Shown piece after piece: positions 54,236-64,000 of a stretch of 64,000 nucleotides of DNA. The notes beneath the pieces were generated by a model that did not search any database, was not told the origin of the DNA, and saw only the letters and a program-made list of their open reading frames with translations. Position 1 is the first letter of the stretch. Every line of letters begins with the position of its first letter. This DNA comes from Chitinophagaceae bacterium (GTDB lineage: Bacteria > Bacteroidota > Bacteroidia > Chitinophagales > Chitinophagaceae). Both the position numbers and the translations under genes were made by a program. The stretch is taken from NCBI GenBank assembly GCA_020403455.1, contig JADBXP010000016.1, positions 1 through 64,000 on the forward strand, written 5' to 3'.

Positions 54236-55264
54236 ATGGAAAACACTACCCTGCAGGCAGTATCAGCAGCATTTGGCTGGAGAAATCCTGAACCCACACC
54301 GATTGTTACCGGATTAATCAATCACACCTGGAAAGTAAAAGAAGCATCGGGCACATGGCTTTTACAAAGGATCAATACAGGCGTTTTTACTCAACCTGAA
54401 AAAATAGATGACAATCTTCGCCGGTTGGCTGAATTTTTATCTGTACATGAGCCGGATTATTTATTTACTGCTCTTGTACCGGATCAATCCGGAAATACCC
54501 TGGTGCGAATAAAGGAAGATAGCTATCGTGTTTTCCGTTGGATAGAGGGAACGCACACGATAAGTGCAGTTGATGAACCGGCCATCGCTGAAACGGCTGC
54601 AGCCTGTTTCGGAGATTTTACTTTTAGGTTGCGTTCTTTTCCTGCCAAAACTTTGCATGAAACCTTACCCGGTTTTCATGATCTGGCCTGGAGGTTTTTT
54701 GAAATGGAAAAAGCCGAAAGGGTAGGACATGCTCATCGGATGTACGAAACGAGAGAATTGATCAACTTTCTGAAGTCGCTGAAAAAACTTGTGCTTCAAA
54801 ATGAACGACTCATGTTGCATCCTGAGGTAAAAAAGAGAGTAATCCACCATGACACCAAGATATCGAATGTTTTACTGAATGAGAAGAACATGGCAGTGGC
54901 CGTAATTGATCTGGATACCGTAATGCCTGGATTTTTTACGAGTGATGTAGGCGATATGTTTCGAACCTATGTTTGTCCGGTAACCGAGGAAGAAGCCAAT
55001 CTCGATCTTATTCAGGTGCGCAAGGGACATGTAGAGGCCATTGTCAAAGGATACTTGCACTCGATGGGCGACGAATTATCAGGCATTGAAAAAGACCATA
55101 TCTACTTTGGTGGTGAGATCATCATCTACATGCAGGCATTGCGTTTTTTAACAGATTACCTGATGAGGGATGTTTACTACGGTAGCAGATATAAAGGACA
55201 AAACAGGGTTCGTGCAGAAAACCAGATCAGGTTATTACAATTATTCCAGGAGAGCTTACGCTAG
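54236..55264 (+). CDS. APH-fold kinase (aminoglycoside phosphotransferase-like, possibly N-acetylhexosamine kinase)
   Basis: 342 residues from ATG 54236. Protein-kinase-like APH fold: TGLINHTWKV nucleotide loop, Brenner motif HHDTKISNVLLN with catalytic Asp206, and VIDLDT (Asp225/227) for Mg. Bacteroidota homologues with this start (GLINxTW) include N-acetylhexosamine 1-kinase, so sugar phosphorylation is more likely than antibiotic resistance. Cytosolic. The end overlaps the opposing DUF3050 gene by 9 bp. Confidence 0.75.
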   Translation: MENTTLQAVSAAFGWRNPEPTPIVTGLINHTWKVKEASGTWLLQRINTGVFTQPEKIDDNLRRLAEFLSVHEPDYLFTALVPDQSGNTLVRIKEDSYRVFRWIEGTHTISAVDEPAIAETAAACFGDFTFRLRSFPAKTLHETLPGFHDLAWRFFEMEKAERVGHAHRMYETRELINFLKSLKKLVLQNERLMLHPEVKKRVIHHDTKISNVLLNEKNMAVAVIDLDTVMPGFFTSDVGDMFRTYVCPVTEEEANLDLIQVRKGHVEAIVKGYLHSMGDELSGIEKDHIYFGGEIIIYMQALRFLTDYLMRDVYYGSRYKGQNRVRAENQIRLLQLFQESLR

Positions 55265-56086
55265 CGCAGGAATTTTAGCATCTGATTGAATGGAAGCCCT
55301 GTTTTCTCTTAATTGCCTGTAAACCCCATCCCACAAACGAATTCGTTTTTGCAAGCATTGTATAACTGCTGCTTGTGCTTCCTTCCACTTTTCAGCATCA
55401 TCTCCGCAAAGGCGACTGGTCATATCAAGTGCGAGTTGACTATGGTGATCACCATCTACTTCGATGTGTCTTTCCAGATAATACCGGAAAATGGCAATTG
55501 ACTCGGGTTGTTGATGGTGTAAATCATTCACAAGTGAGTAGAACATATCCGGAATTAAATCTTCTCTTCCAAAAGTAAAAATGGCTGATTGCAAATGCAA
55601 TTGACCCGTATGAATGACTTCAAAAGTGTACTGAACAAATTCAGCTGCTTCGGGAGGGGTACAGGATTTTTCTAAAGCCTTTTCTAGATTGCCGGAAGTT
55701 TGTAATTCATGAATAAATTGGTGGATGGGCTCAATTGGAGCAGAGCACTGTTTCATCGCATCCAGATAGAGTTCGAAATGACTTTTTCTATTCCCCTGTA
55801 AGTCAACATCAGATTCTTCCCCTACAACGATTTCGTTGATCAGGAATCGTGTATTTGCATCTCCTTTTGGAAACCAGGGCACTGATGTGCAGGTAAGACC
55901 GTTTTGCAATGACTTGAGCAAAGACATAAAATCCCAAACAGCGTACACATGGAATTGCATGAATACTTTCAGGTCATCAGGATGCCGCAACAGGGAGTAT
56001 ACCGGGTGCTTGGTAATGGCTTTTTTGAGGGGCTCTATTGCTTGTAAAAGATCAGAGAGATGTGCTTGCTGACTATTAGTTTGCAT
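55256..56086 (-). CDS. DUF3050 family protein (heme-oxygenase-like fold)
   Basis: 276 residues. KHPVYSLLRHPDDLKVFMQFHVYAVWDFMSLLK, EESDVD, FEVIHTGQLHLQSAIFTFGREDLIP and RHIEVDGDHHSQLA match DUF3050 proteins, predicted to fold as helical bundles with a di-iron or heme-like site (His46, Glu93, His155, His209-type residues). No activity is established. Single gene converging on the kinase gene. Confidence 0.8.
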   Translation of the reverse strand: MQTNSQQAHLSDLLQAIEPLKKAITKHPVYSLLRHPDDLKVFMQFHVYAVWDFMSLLKSLQNGLTCTSVPWFPKGDANTRFLINEIVVGEESDVDLQGNRKSHFELYLDAMKQCSAPIEPIHQFIHELQTSGNLEKALEKSCTPPEAAEFVQYTFEVIHTGQLHLQSAIFTFGREDLIPDMFYSLVNDLHHQQPESIAIFRYYLERHIEVDGDHHSQLALDMTSRLCGDDAEKWKEAQAAVIQCLQKRIRLWDGVYRQLRENRASIQSDAKIPALA

Positions 56087-56153
56087 ACGACGGTGTTTTA
56101 GATTTTACACCGACAAAAACAAGGGTTGAGGTGATTTGTTCAGCAAAACACTG

Positions 56154-57590
<1,437 letters not shown>

Positions 57591-58697
57591 TTATCCCATC
57601 AATGCTGCAACAACTTGTTTCATTTCATCCTGAGTACCAATGCTTAGGCGAAGCCAACTACTATTTTTTTCGAAGCTGCGTGCACCCACGATTCCCGCGG
57701 TCTGGAGTGTTGCGGGCACATCTTTTTTGAGGGCAGCGGAATCAAAATAAACAAAACTGGTAAATGATCGGATATAAGGAACGTTGAGCTTTTCTAATCC
57801 CTTGTAAAAAATATCTTTTGCCCTGGTGTTTTCCGCTTTACAAAATGCAACGAATTCAATGTCCTGCAATGCGGCTATTCCTCCTTGCATTGAAACATAG
57901 GATGGCCCGGCATTGGCCCATGCCTGCAGTTGCATGAGTTGTTGAATATTGGATGCAGTACTTACGGCGTATCCGAGTCTTGCACCTGCCATGCCGTATA
58001 CTTTAGAAAAAGTTTTGGCAATAATCAGGTTAGGGAAGTCATTCACCAGGTGAAGCATGGAAGGACTATCATAGTAATCTGTATAGGCCTCATCGAGAAG
58101 GATAATGCAGTTGGAAGGTATTTTTTTGATGAAGGCTTCCAGTTCTGAAGCTGTTGAAACTGTTCCGGTGGGATTGTTCGGATTACACAAATAAACCATG
58201 CGCGTTTCAGGGGTAACGGCAGCTAACATTGCCGGCAAATCATTTTCTTTCATTTTCGTTACGGGAACCAGGTTAACCGGGAGACCGAGTTTTCTGGCTG
58301 CGGGCATCCAAAGTTGAAAAGTTGGATCTGCTGCTACTATGTTGCCTTTCTGTTGTGCTGCCCACAGAGTAATCAGGCCCAGTAATTCAGATGAACCGGC
58401 TCCCAGAATTACCTGGTCTTTGGCATGTCCGCTGAGTTTTCCGACCATTTCCCGCAGGGTTCCGTTTAAGTCCCACTGATAACGATTGGATCCAGCTACG
58501 GCATCGTACATCGCTTTTTTTGCCATGGGCGAAGGACCGTGAGGATTTTCATTGGAACTCAGTTTGATCGTTGATCCGGGCAGCTGGTTAAAGGTTGTTG
58601 GTTCTAGGTATAATTCTTTGGCGGCCAGTGACAAAGGTGCTGTAGAAAATGCACCCATGGCGAGTGCTGCATTTTTGATCAGATCTCTGCGGTTCAT
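57591..58697 (-). CDS. Tat-exported PLP aminotransferase (histidinol-phosphate aminotransferase-like)
   Basis: 368 residues. Fold I class: SNENP at 48-52, GAGSSELL, NPNNPTG at 172-178, DEAYTDY at 202-208, PLP Lys232 in SKVYGMAGARLG, Arg at the C terminus (RLSIG). The N terminus MNRRDLIKNAALAMGAFSTA is a Tat-type leader, so the enzyme would fold with PLP and go to the periplasm, which is unusual for this family. Substrate unknown; not linked to a his operon. Upstream of the Gfo/Idh gene on the same strand, 57 bp apart. Confidence 0.82.
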   Translation of the reverse strand: MNRRDLIKNAALAMGAFSTAPLSLAAKELYLEPTTFNQLPGSTIKLSSNENPHGPSPMAKKAMYDAVAGSNRYQWDLNGTLREMVGKLSGHAKDQVILGAGSSELLGLITLWAAQQKGNIVAADPTFQLWMPAARKLGLPVNLVPVTKMKENDLPAMLAAVTPETRMVYLCNPNNPTGTVSTASELEAFIKKIPSNCIILLDEAYTDYYDSPSMLHLVNDFPNLIIAKTFSKVYGMAGARLGYAVSTASNIQQLMQLQAWANAGPSYVSMQGGIAALQDIEFVAFCKAENTRAKDIFYKGLEKLNVPYIRSFTSFVYFDSAALKKDVPATLQTAGIVGARSFEKNSSWLRLSIGTQDEMKQVVAALMG

Positions 58698-59092
58698 GTT
58701 GTAATGTTTGCTGTAAGTTAATAAAAATGGATGTAGAAATTAGTATGGAAGTTGAATAATCATTTGTAGAAAATCACAATTGATCGTAGGCTTGTGATTG
58801 GTGTAAAAATGAGATATGCGGACAGCAATTGGAATGAATCTAATTTTGGTAGCAATGGTTCAAAGTATCCTGAAAAAAGGAATACTTCACCTTATAATTA
58901 ATATTATGTTAAGTTGTATAGTTAAAATCTTTATAAAGTAATGTAAAACTATTTAGTATCAATAAACTGAATATCAATTGTTTGTCTGATCTACCACCTA
59001 TCTTTGCCAGCTCTTGTTTAATATCTTTTCAATTCGGGATAAATGTTCTGTACATATTTTATATTTTTAAATAATTATATCCAATAAGTTCA
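58698..59092. other. 395-bp intergenic region
   Basis: AT-rich; apart from a TATCTTTG promoter box at 58999 nothing interpretable. Divergent promoters of the aminotransferase and the small membrane protein lie here. Confidence 0.6.
58999..59006 (+). promoter_or_regulatory. -7 promoter box TATCTTTG
   Basis: Exact TAnnTTTG, 86 bp before the ATG at 59093. Confidence 0.5.
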
Positions 59093-59347
59093 ATGAAAGA
59101 TCAATCGTTTTTCTCTAGATTTCCTGATGCTGTAATCTTCGGTGCTATCTGTTTAATGATCCCGGTAATTTTCAGTCTAGGGTATTATTATGGTCTCAGC
59201 CACTCAGATAGAGCAGCTACAGAAACAAGTATCCGCAACAGAGAAATGCGGGACAGCATTGACGTGTATCGCCAGAAAGAAACCAGTTTGAGACAAGAGT
59301 CTATTTCCCCCGCAGAAAGTACAGCAACTCGTTCATCAGCATACTAA
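59093..59347 (+). CDS. Small single-helix membrane protein
   Basis: 84 residues. One membrane helix (about 13-33, AVIFGAICLMIPVIFSLGYYYG), a charged helical tail rich in Arg/Glu/Ser. Own promoter box and terminator, so a real monocistronic gene seems likely. No family recognised. Confidence 0.65.
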   Translation: MKDQSFFSRFPDAVIFGAICLMIPVIFSLGYYYGLSHSDRAATETSIRNREMRDSIDVYRQKETSLRQESISPAESTATRSSAY

Positions 59348-59371
59348 AATTTTGAAACATATAATCATTAA

Positions 59372-59397
59372 AATGCCCCGCAATTGCGAGGCATTTT
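59372..59397 (+). terminator. Bidirectional intrinsic terminator
   Basis: AATGCC-C-CGCAATTGCG-A-GGCATT; TTTT follows on both strands, so it serves the small gene and the TPR-like gene on the minus strand. Confidence 0.8.
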
Positions 59398-59422
59398 TCT
59401 TGTGTGGTATCTTATCTATTCG

Positions 59423-60805
59423 TTAATTCTTCTTGTGCATGGATTCATACTCCTTGTACTTTGCATCATACAAGTCGTATAATTTCATATCCTTGCCACG
59501 CATTTTATCGCGCTTGTATTCATACATATTTGCCAGGTAATCGAGGGACCGTTCAAAAACCATTTTCTCAGTTCTATTCAGGTCATTCCTTCCTCGCAGG
59601 GCATCAACCGCCTTTTCCATCCAGCCAATTGAAGTCTCCAGATTTTCATTGATCGGTTTCTCCAATTCTGTATTGAGTTTTTTTACAGCGTCAGTCTGTT
59701 CTTTGAATTTTGCATCCTGCACTGCTCTTTTCTTAGGATCTTTTTCAGGTGCAGGTTTATTTGCATTCATCATTTGCAGGGTACGAATGTTGTCAGAAAA
59801 TTTATCTGAATAATCATTGAAATAATTATAAAAAAGCAGACCTGCGTTAAAGGCAGCAACAGCATTTTTATTGTTTTTCTCGTACGCTTTCTGGAAAGCT
59901 TCAGATGCTTTTCTACTGTACATAGCTTGAGTAGCACTGTCTATGTCCTTTTCCTTATTTCTGGTATTGGCAAACCAGTCACCAAACTGCAAGTATTGGA
60001 ATTCATTCAGTGTACCGGCAGCACTTTCTTTATCATATAAGGCTGTTTTTTCTGCCAGATTGAAATTTTTCTCCAGATAATCCATTTCATAATCATCCCA
60101 ATTCTCTTTAGGGTACATTTGTTTGCTTACACCCAGGTATTTTCTGAATTGGCTTTCATTTTTGTTCGATGTATAATATCCGAGAACATATCTGTACATA
60201 TCAATGAAAGACTCTTCAGCAACCTGGTTATCAGCAAGCCTCGTGTATTGCTCCACGGCCTTATCTGCTTTTTGAGAATTTTGATACGCATAACCGAGGT
60301 ATAAAATTGAAGTTGTATCAAAAGGTGTTTTGGATTGAATCCATTTATTCTGATATATCTGGTCGTAAGTTTTTACGGAGGTTGTAAAGAAATAAGAAGC
60401 AGAATCCCAATTTTTCGCATTGAAGGTTCTAACACCCTCCTGGAATGAGCCCTGGTACAAATCAAAATAACCTTGCGGTCCTTCCGGTCCCAGATCAGTT
60501 AGAAATTTAAAGCCTGCATCCAGTTGCTGGTATTTAGCAAAAGACTCTTCTGCAATTTCTTTGGCTTTTGGATTCTTGGCACGCAGATCAGCATTGTTGA
60601 AAATAGCTGCATAGATCCTGGATCTCCAGTAATAGGTTTCTGCTTTCCCTGAAAATTTAGGGTCAGTGACTGCTTTGTCAATTTCTGCCTTTGCTTCAGC
60701 AATTTTCTGGCTCATCATCATGAGCTGAACTTTCTTTAATTCCTGTGCCTGTAATTTCCCAAGAATCAGGCAAGCCAGCATTGCGCTTAGTAAAAACTGT
60801 TTCAT
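59423..60805 (-). CDS. Secreted TPR-like repeat protein
   Basis: 460 residues. Signal peptide MKQFLLSAMLACLILGKLQAQ. Helical repeats with TPR-like pairing (YWRSRIYAAIFNNAD, LYLGYAYQNSQKADKAVEQY, AFQKAYEKNNKNAVAAFNAG, ETSIGWMEKAVDALRGRND). Protein-protein scaffold in the periplasm or outer membrane by inference. Starts 11 bp after the gyrA stop, so probably in the same transcript. Confidence 0.8.
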   Translation of the reverse strand: MKQFLLSAMLACLILGKLQAQELKKVQLMMMSQKIAEAKAEIDKAVTDPKFSGKAETYYWRSRIYAAIFNNADLRAKNPKAKEIAEESFAKYQQLDAGFKFLTDLGPEGPQGYFDLYQGSFQEGVRTFNAKNWDSASYFFTTSVKTYDQIYQNKWIQSKTPFDTTSILYLGYAYQNSQKADKAVEQYTRLADNQVAEESFIDMYRYVLGYYTSNKNESQFRKYLGVSKQMYPKENWDDYEMDYLEKNFNLAEKTALYDKESAAGTLNEFQYLQFGDWFANTRNKEKDIDSATQAMYSRKASEAFQKAYEKNNKNAVAAFNAGLLFYNYFNDYSDKFSDNIRTLQMMNANKPAPEKDPKKRAVQDAKFKEQTDAVKKLNTELEKPINENLETSIGWMEKAVDALRGRNDLNRTEKMVFERSLDYLANMYEYKRDKMRGKDMKLYDLYDAKYKEYESMHKKN

Positions 60806-60816
60806 ATGGTTGTTTT

Positions 60817-63468
60817 TTAGGAGGGTTCTTGTGTTGTAGAATCTAAAGTAGAATTTTCCGGAGACTCATCAGTTGTAGAAGTGGTTTCATTTCCATTTTC
60901 AGCTATTGCGGGTTCTTCCTGTTCTTCAATTTGAGAAATGGCGGCTATTTCATCGTTCTCATCGAGTTTAATGAGTTTTACACCCTGGGTAGCCCTACCT
61001 GCCTCTCTAATCTGCTGGATACTGGTTCGAATGGTAATACCGGATTTACATGTAATGATGAGGTCTTCTTTTTCGGTTACACTCAGTAATCCAACCAAAC
61101 TACCCGTTTTTTCCGTTACGTTAATGGTTTTTACTCCTTTACCTCCCCGGTTGGTAATTCTATATTCTTCGATAGATGTTTTCTTACCAAATCCTTTTTC
61201 ACTCACAACCAATACAGTCCTGCTAGGGTCATCTTTGTGTATGCAAATCATTCCTACTACTTCATCAGCGTCATTCTCCACTTCAATCCCTGCTACTCCA
61301 ATAGCACCACGACCGGTTGCTCTCACTTTTGATTCCGGGAAGCGAATGGCGCGCCCTGATTTAACTGCCATCATAATTTCCTGGTTGCCATCGGTCAGTT
61401 TAGCCATCATCAATTCATCACCTTCAACGATGGTGATGGCATTTACACCGGTTGCACGGGGACGGCTGAAATCTTCCAGGGATGTTTTTTTGATGATGCC
61501 TTTTTTGGTACAAAGTATGATGTGATGACTCTCAACATAAGCTTTGTCATCCAGTTGATTGACATCTATGATGGCTTTCACCTTATCGTCACCGGGCAGC
61601 TGGATGAGATTTTGGATTGCTCTTCCTTTGCTTTGCTTCTCCCCTTCCGGTATTTCATAGACCCGTAACCAGTAACATCGACCTTTTTCTGTAAAGAACA
61701 TCATGGTACCGTGGGTGGACGCGACAAAAAGATGTTCCACATAATCTTCTTCTCGTGTCTTGGTACCGACTGCTCCTCTCCCACCTCTTCGCTGCTTTCT
61801 ATATTCTGAAGCGGAGGTACGTTTTATGTACCCCATGTGGGAGATTGTTATCACTACATCTTCATCTTCGATCAAATCTTCGATTCTCATTTCATCGGCG
61901 AGGTATTGTATTTCTGAGCGTCGGTCATCACCGAATTTTTCACGTACCTCTCTGAGTTCATCAGCTATCAGGTTGTAGCGTGCTTCTTCACTTTCCAGCA
62001 AATGACGCAGGCGTTGGATAACACTGATCAACTCGCGGATCTCTTCCACAATCTTATCCTGTTCCATGCCTGTCAGTCGCTGCAAACGAAGTTCCAGGAT
62101 GGCTTTGGTCTGTGCTTCGGTGAAACCTGGCTCTTCCGTATATACATTCGCAGGAAGGTCTCCAAGGAAGGCAGGGTTTAGTATCCAGTTCCCTTCACGG
62201 CTTTTTTCCATCAAAGAAATCCTTGCCTCATCGGGTGTTTTGCTGGCTCTGATCAGTGCAATGACTTCATCTATGTGATCCAATGCTTTGAGGTATCCTG
62301 CTAAAATGTGAGCACGCTCCTCCGCTTTTCTCAATTCAAATCTGGAGCGACGAATCACCACGTCCATCCGGAAGTCAATGAACTCCGCAACCATCATTTT
62401 GAGGTTCATCAAACAGGGTCTTCCCTTACTGATGGCCACATTATTGATGCCGTAACTGGTTTGCAGTTCTGTGTATTTATACAGTTGATTGATGATCACC
62501 TGGGCAACTGCATCTCTTTTAAGATCAAGTACAATGCGGGTTCCTTCCCGCATGTTACTCTCATTGTTCACGTGAGCAATGCCTTCAACTATTTTCTCAT
62601 TGACCAGTTGTCCGATGCGGTTGGTGAGCACGTCTCTGTTCACCTGGTAGGGTACTTCGGTGATTACGATTTGTTCTCTACCACTTTGTTTGGTATCGAC
62701 ATGGCATCGGCCACGCACCACTACCCTACCTCTTCCTGTGCGGAAAGCTTCTTTTACGCCTTCCATCCCAAAAATGATTCCACCTGTCGGGAAATCCGGC
62801 GCTTTGATGTGTTGCATCAACTCATCAATCGTAATATCCCGGTTTTGGATGAAAGCGATGCAGGCATCTACTGATTCACGCAGGTTATGTGGCATCATGT
62901 TGGTAGCCATACCAACTGCAATACCTGATGATCCATTCACCAACAATTGTGGTATGCGAGTAGGAAGTACAGTAGGTTCCTCCCTGGAGTCGTCAAAGTT
63001 CAATTGAAAATCTACTGTTTCCTTGTCGATGTCTTCCAACATCGCTTCAGCCACTTTCTCCAGACGTGCTTCAGTGTATCGCATGGCTGCGGGCGGGTCA
63101 CCATCCTGGTTACCAAAGTTACCCTGTCCGTCCACCATCGTGTACCTTAGGGTCCAATCCTGTGCCATTCTCACAACGGTATCATAGATAGACGCATCAC
63201 CATGGGGGTGGTATTTACCCATCACTTCTCCCACAATGGATGCCGATTTTTTGTAGGGCTTATTGCTGTTGTTCCCGAGTTCATTCATGGCGAATAGAAC
63301 TCTTCTGTGGATTGGTTTAAAGCCATCCCTGACATCGGGTAAGGCCCTTCCGACGATTACTGACATGGAATAATCGATGTAAGCAGTCTTCATCTGCTCC
63401 TCGATATTCACCTTAATGATCCGGTCGTTGTCCTGAGTAACTTCAGGTGTAAAATTTTCCTCTGACAT
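60817..63468 (-). CDS. gyrA: DNA gyrase subunit A
   Basis: 883 residues from ATG 63468 (7 extra in-frame residues upstream are not conserved). Type IIA topoisomerase: catalytic Tyr131 in AAMRYTEARL, GyrA box QRRGGRG, C-terminal beta-pinwheel, then an acidic tail rich in Glu/Thr/Ser. The GyrA box separates it from ParC. The quinolone-determining stretch reads HPHGDASIYD: Ala92 sits where E. coli has Ser83, while Asp96 (E. coli Asp87) is kept. Makes negative supercoils with GyrB. Confidence 0.97.
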   Translation of the reverse strand: MSEENFTPEVTQDNDRIIKVNIEEQMKTAYIDYSMSVIVGRALPDVRDGFKPIHRRVLFAMNELGNNSNKPYKKSASIVGEVMGKYHPHGDASIYDTVVRMAQDWTLRYTMVDGQGNFGNQDGDPPAAMRYTEARLEKVAEAMLEDIDKETVDFQLNFDDSREEPTVLPTRIPQLLVNGSSGIAVGMATNMMPHNLRESVDACIAFIQNRDITIDELMQHIKAPDFPTGGIIFGMEGVKEAFRTGRGRVVVRGRCHVDTKQSGREQIVITEVPYQVNRDVLTNRIGQLVNEKIVEGIAHVNNESNMREGTRIVLDLKRDAVAQVIINQLYKYTELQTSYGINNVAISKGRPCLMNLKMMVAEFIDFRMDVVIRRSRFELRKAEERAHILAGYLKALDHIDEVIALIRASKTPDEARISLMEKSREGNWILNPAFLGDLPANVYTEEPGFTEAQTKAILELRLQRLTGMEQDKIVEEIRELISVIQRLRHLLESEEARYNLIADELREVREKFGDDRRSEIQYLADEMRIEDLIEDEDVVITISHMGYIKRTSASEYRKQRRGGRGAVGTKTREEDYVEHLFVASTHGTMMFFTEKGRCYWLRVYEIPEGEKQSKGRAIQNLIQLPGDDKVKAIIDVNQLDDKAYVESHHIILCTKKGIIKKTSLEDFSRPRATGVNAITIVEGDELMMAKLTDGNQEIMMAVKSGRAIRFPESKVRATGRGAIGVAGIEVENDADEVVGMICIHKDDPSRTVLVVSEKGFGKKTSIEEYRITNRGGKGVKTINVTEKTGSLVGLLSVTEKEDLIITCKSGITIRTSIQQIREAGRATQGVKLIKLDENDEIAAISQIEEQEEPAIAENGNETTSTTDESPENSTLDSTTQEPS

Positions 63469-63741
63469 GCTTCTCTCGATTGAGCCCACCGGCGTTTTTC
63501 AGGCCTTCCTAAGAGGGCTGGTCCGGGGGTCAGCGAAGATACTTTTTTTTAGGCTGAGGGGGGAAAAAACAAGTAAAAAAACACCCCTGTTTTATCCACA
63601 AAAAAGAACATTTTTCCACCCTCGATTTTAGTGCCTTTTTGAAGAAAAAAAACTTGTTTCTTCCTTCCCGTTATTATTCTCGCCGAATGACCCTTTGTTT
63701 AGTATTTTTACACCTATTTTGACCTCTTTCACAACAAATTC

Positions 63742-64000
63742 ATGTCATCACCCCATATCTTATTGTTAGGTGCCGGGAAGTCTGCTTCCACCTTAATTCA
63801 ATACTTGCATTCGATTGCAGAAAAGGAACATTGGCAGGTTACGGTGGCCGACAAAGACCTGGATACAGTGCAGAAAAAACTTTTGCCCTATCCTCATTTA
63901 ACTGCCTCCCCCATCAATATTGATAATCGTGAACAGCGTCAACTTATCATTGGAAAAGCCAACCTGGTTATTTCCTTGCTTCCTCCCCCACTTCAGATAT
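63742..64000 (+). CDS. Saccharopine dehydrogenase-like protein, N-terminal part
   Basis: 86 residues visible, cut by the window end. MSSPHILLLGAGKSASTLI is a Rossmann nucleotide-binding start; VTVADKDLDTVQKKL is the second strand, and ANLVISLLPPPLQ is the usual motif of the saccharopine dehydrogenase family. Divergent from gyrA, 273 bp apart. Role in lysine or spermidine (carboxynorspermidine) metabolism cannot be decided. Confidence 0.75.
   Translation, partial: MSSPHILLLGAGKSASTLIQYLHSIAEKEHWQVTVADKDLDTVQKKLLPYPHLTASPINIDNREQRQLIIGKANLVISLLPPPLQI

Noticed and set aside
54236..55264. Aminoglycoside resistance gene
   Set aside because: The APH fold is shared by many small-molecule kinases; the start resembles sugar kinases and no resistance context is present.
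60938..62874. Long plus-strand frames (195 and 188 codons) opposite gyrA
   Set aside because: Antisense to the conserved GyrA chain, with no recognisable domains.
60817..63468. ParC (topoisomerase IV) instead of GyrA
   Set aside because: A GyrA box (QRRGGRG) and a full C-terminal pinwheel are present.

Overview
The window comes from a member of the Bacteroidota, most likely the Chitinophagaceae or a close relative. Evidence read from the sequence: several genes carry the Bacteroidota-type TAnnTTTG promoter box just upstream of the start; Shine-Dalgarno sequences are weak or absent; and family variants typical of the phylum are present (NagB fused to a LmbE/PIG-L domain, a CusA/CzcA-type RND pump fused to its TolC-like channel, BshB1 plus a bacilliredoxin for bacillithiol, type B L31, stand-alone methylmalonyl-CoA mutase catalytic subunit). 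The genus is inference.

Region 1-10.8 kb is an AT-rich accessory island. It begins with the tail of an IS66 transposase that appears to have landed in an IS481-family element, followed by an NA37 (NdpA/YejK-like) gene paired with a four-helix membrane protein, a frameshifted radC-like gene, a coiled-coil/Mrr-type nuclease gene next to a small protein with an RNKLAH (HEPN-like) motif, remnants of a phage terminase-small-subunit-like gene, a small secreted protein and a two-helix membrane protein. It closes with an array of nine hairpin-rich repeat units that sits between two 20-bp copies of the 3' end of tRNA-Arg(ACG). The layout suggests a defence/mobile-element island built up beside a tRNA integration site. 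The two gene pairs at 0.8-3.1 kb and 4.3-6.7 kb are the best candidates for undescribed systems.

From 10.8 kb on the window looks like ordinary chromosome, with denser coding and higher GC by eye. 10.8-14.4 kb: an SDR, a PhyH-type dioxygenase, an outer-membrane beta-barrel and a PAP2-like phosphatase. 14.4-19 kb: pfkA-pyk-nagB, linking amino-sugar entry to glycolysis. 19.2-23.7 kb: a CrtA-like protein with an ABC-F ATPase, and two envelope proteins. 23.8-27.2 kb: thrS-infC-rpmI-rplT. 27.3 kb: arginine decarboxylase, which with aguB (40.2 kb) and aguA (48.8 kb) completes arginine-to-putrescine conversion. 28.8-35.9 kb: a five-gene metal-efflux operon headed by an ECF sigma factor. 36-41.8 kb: Hsp20, bacilliredoxin, Lgt, YajQ, L31, BshB1, AguB and YggS.

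41.8-59.3 kb mixes metabolism and envelope functions: acyl-CoA dehydrogenase, amidase, HD protein, M24 and M20 peptidases, Rieske lipoprotein, mutase, CutC, glycosylasparaginase, an APH-fold kinase, a DUF3050 protein, and a Gfo/Idh/MocA protein and an aminotransferase that both carry Tat-like leaders. 59.4-64 kb holds a TPR-like secreted protein, gyrA, and the start of a saccharopine-dehydrogenase-like gene cut by the window edge.
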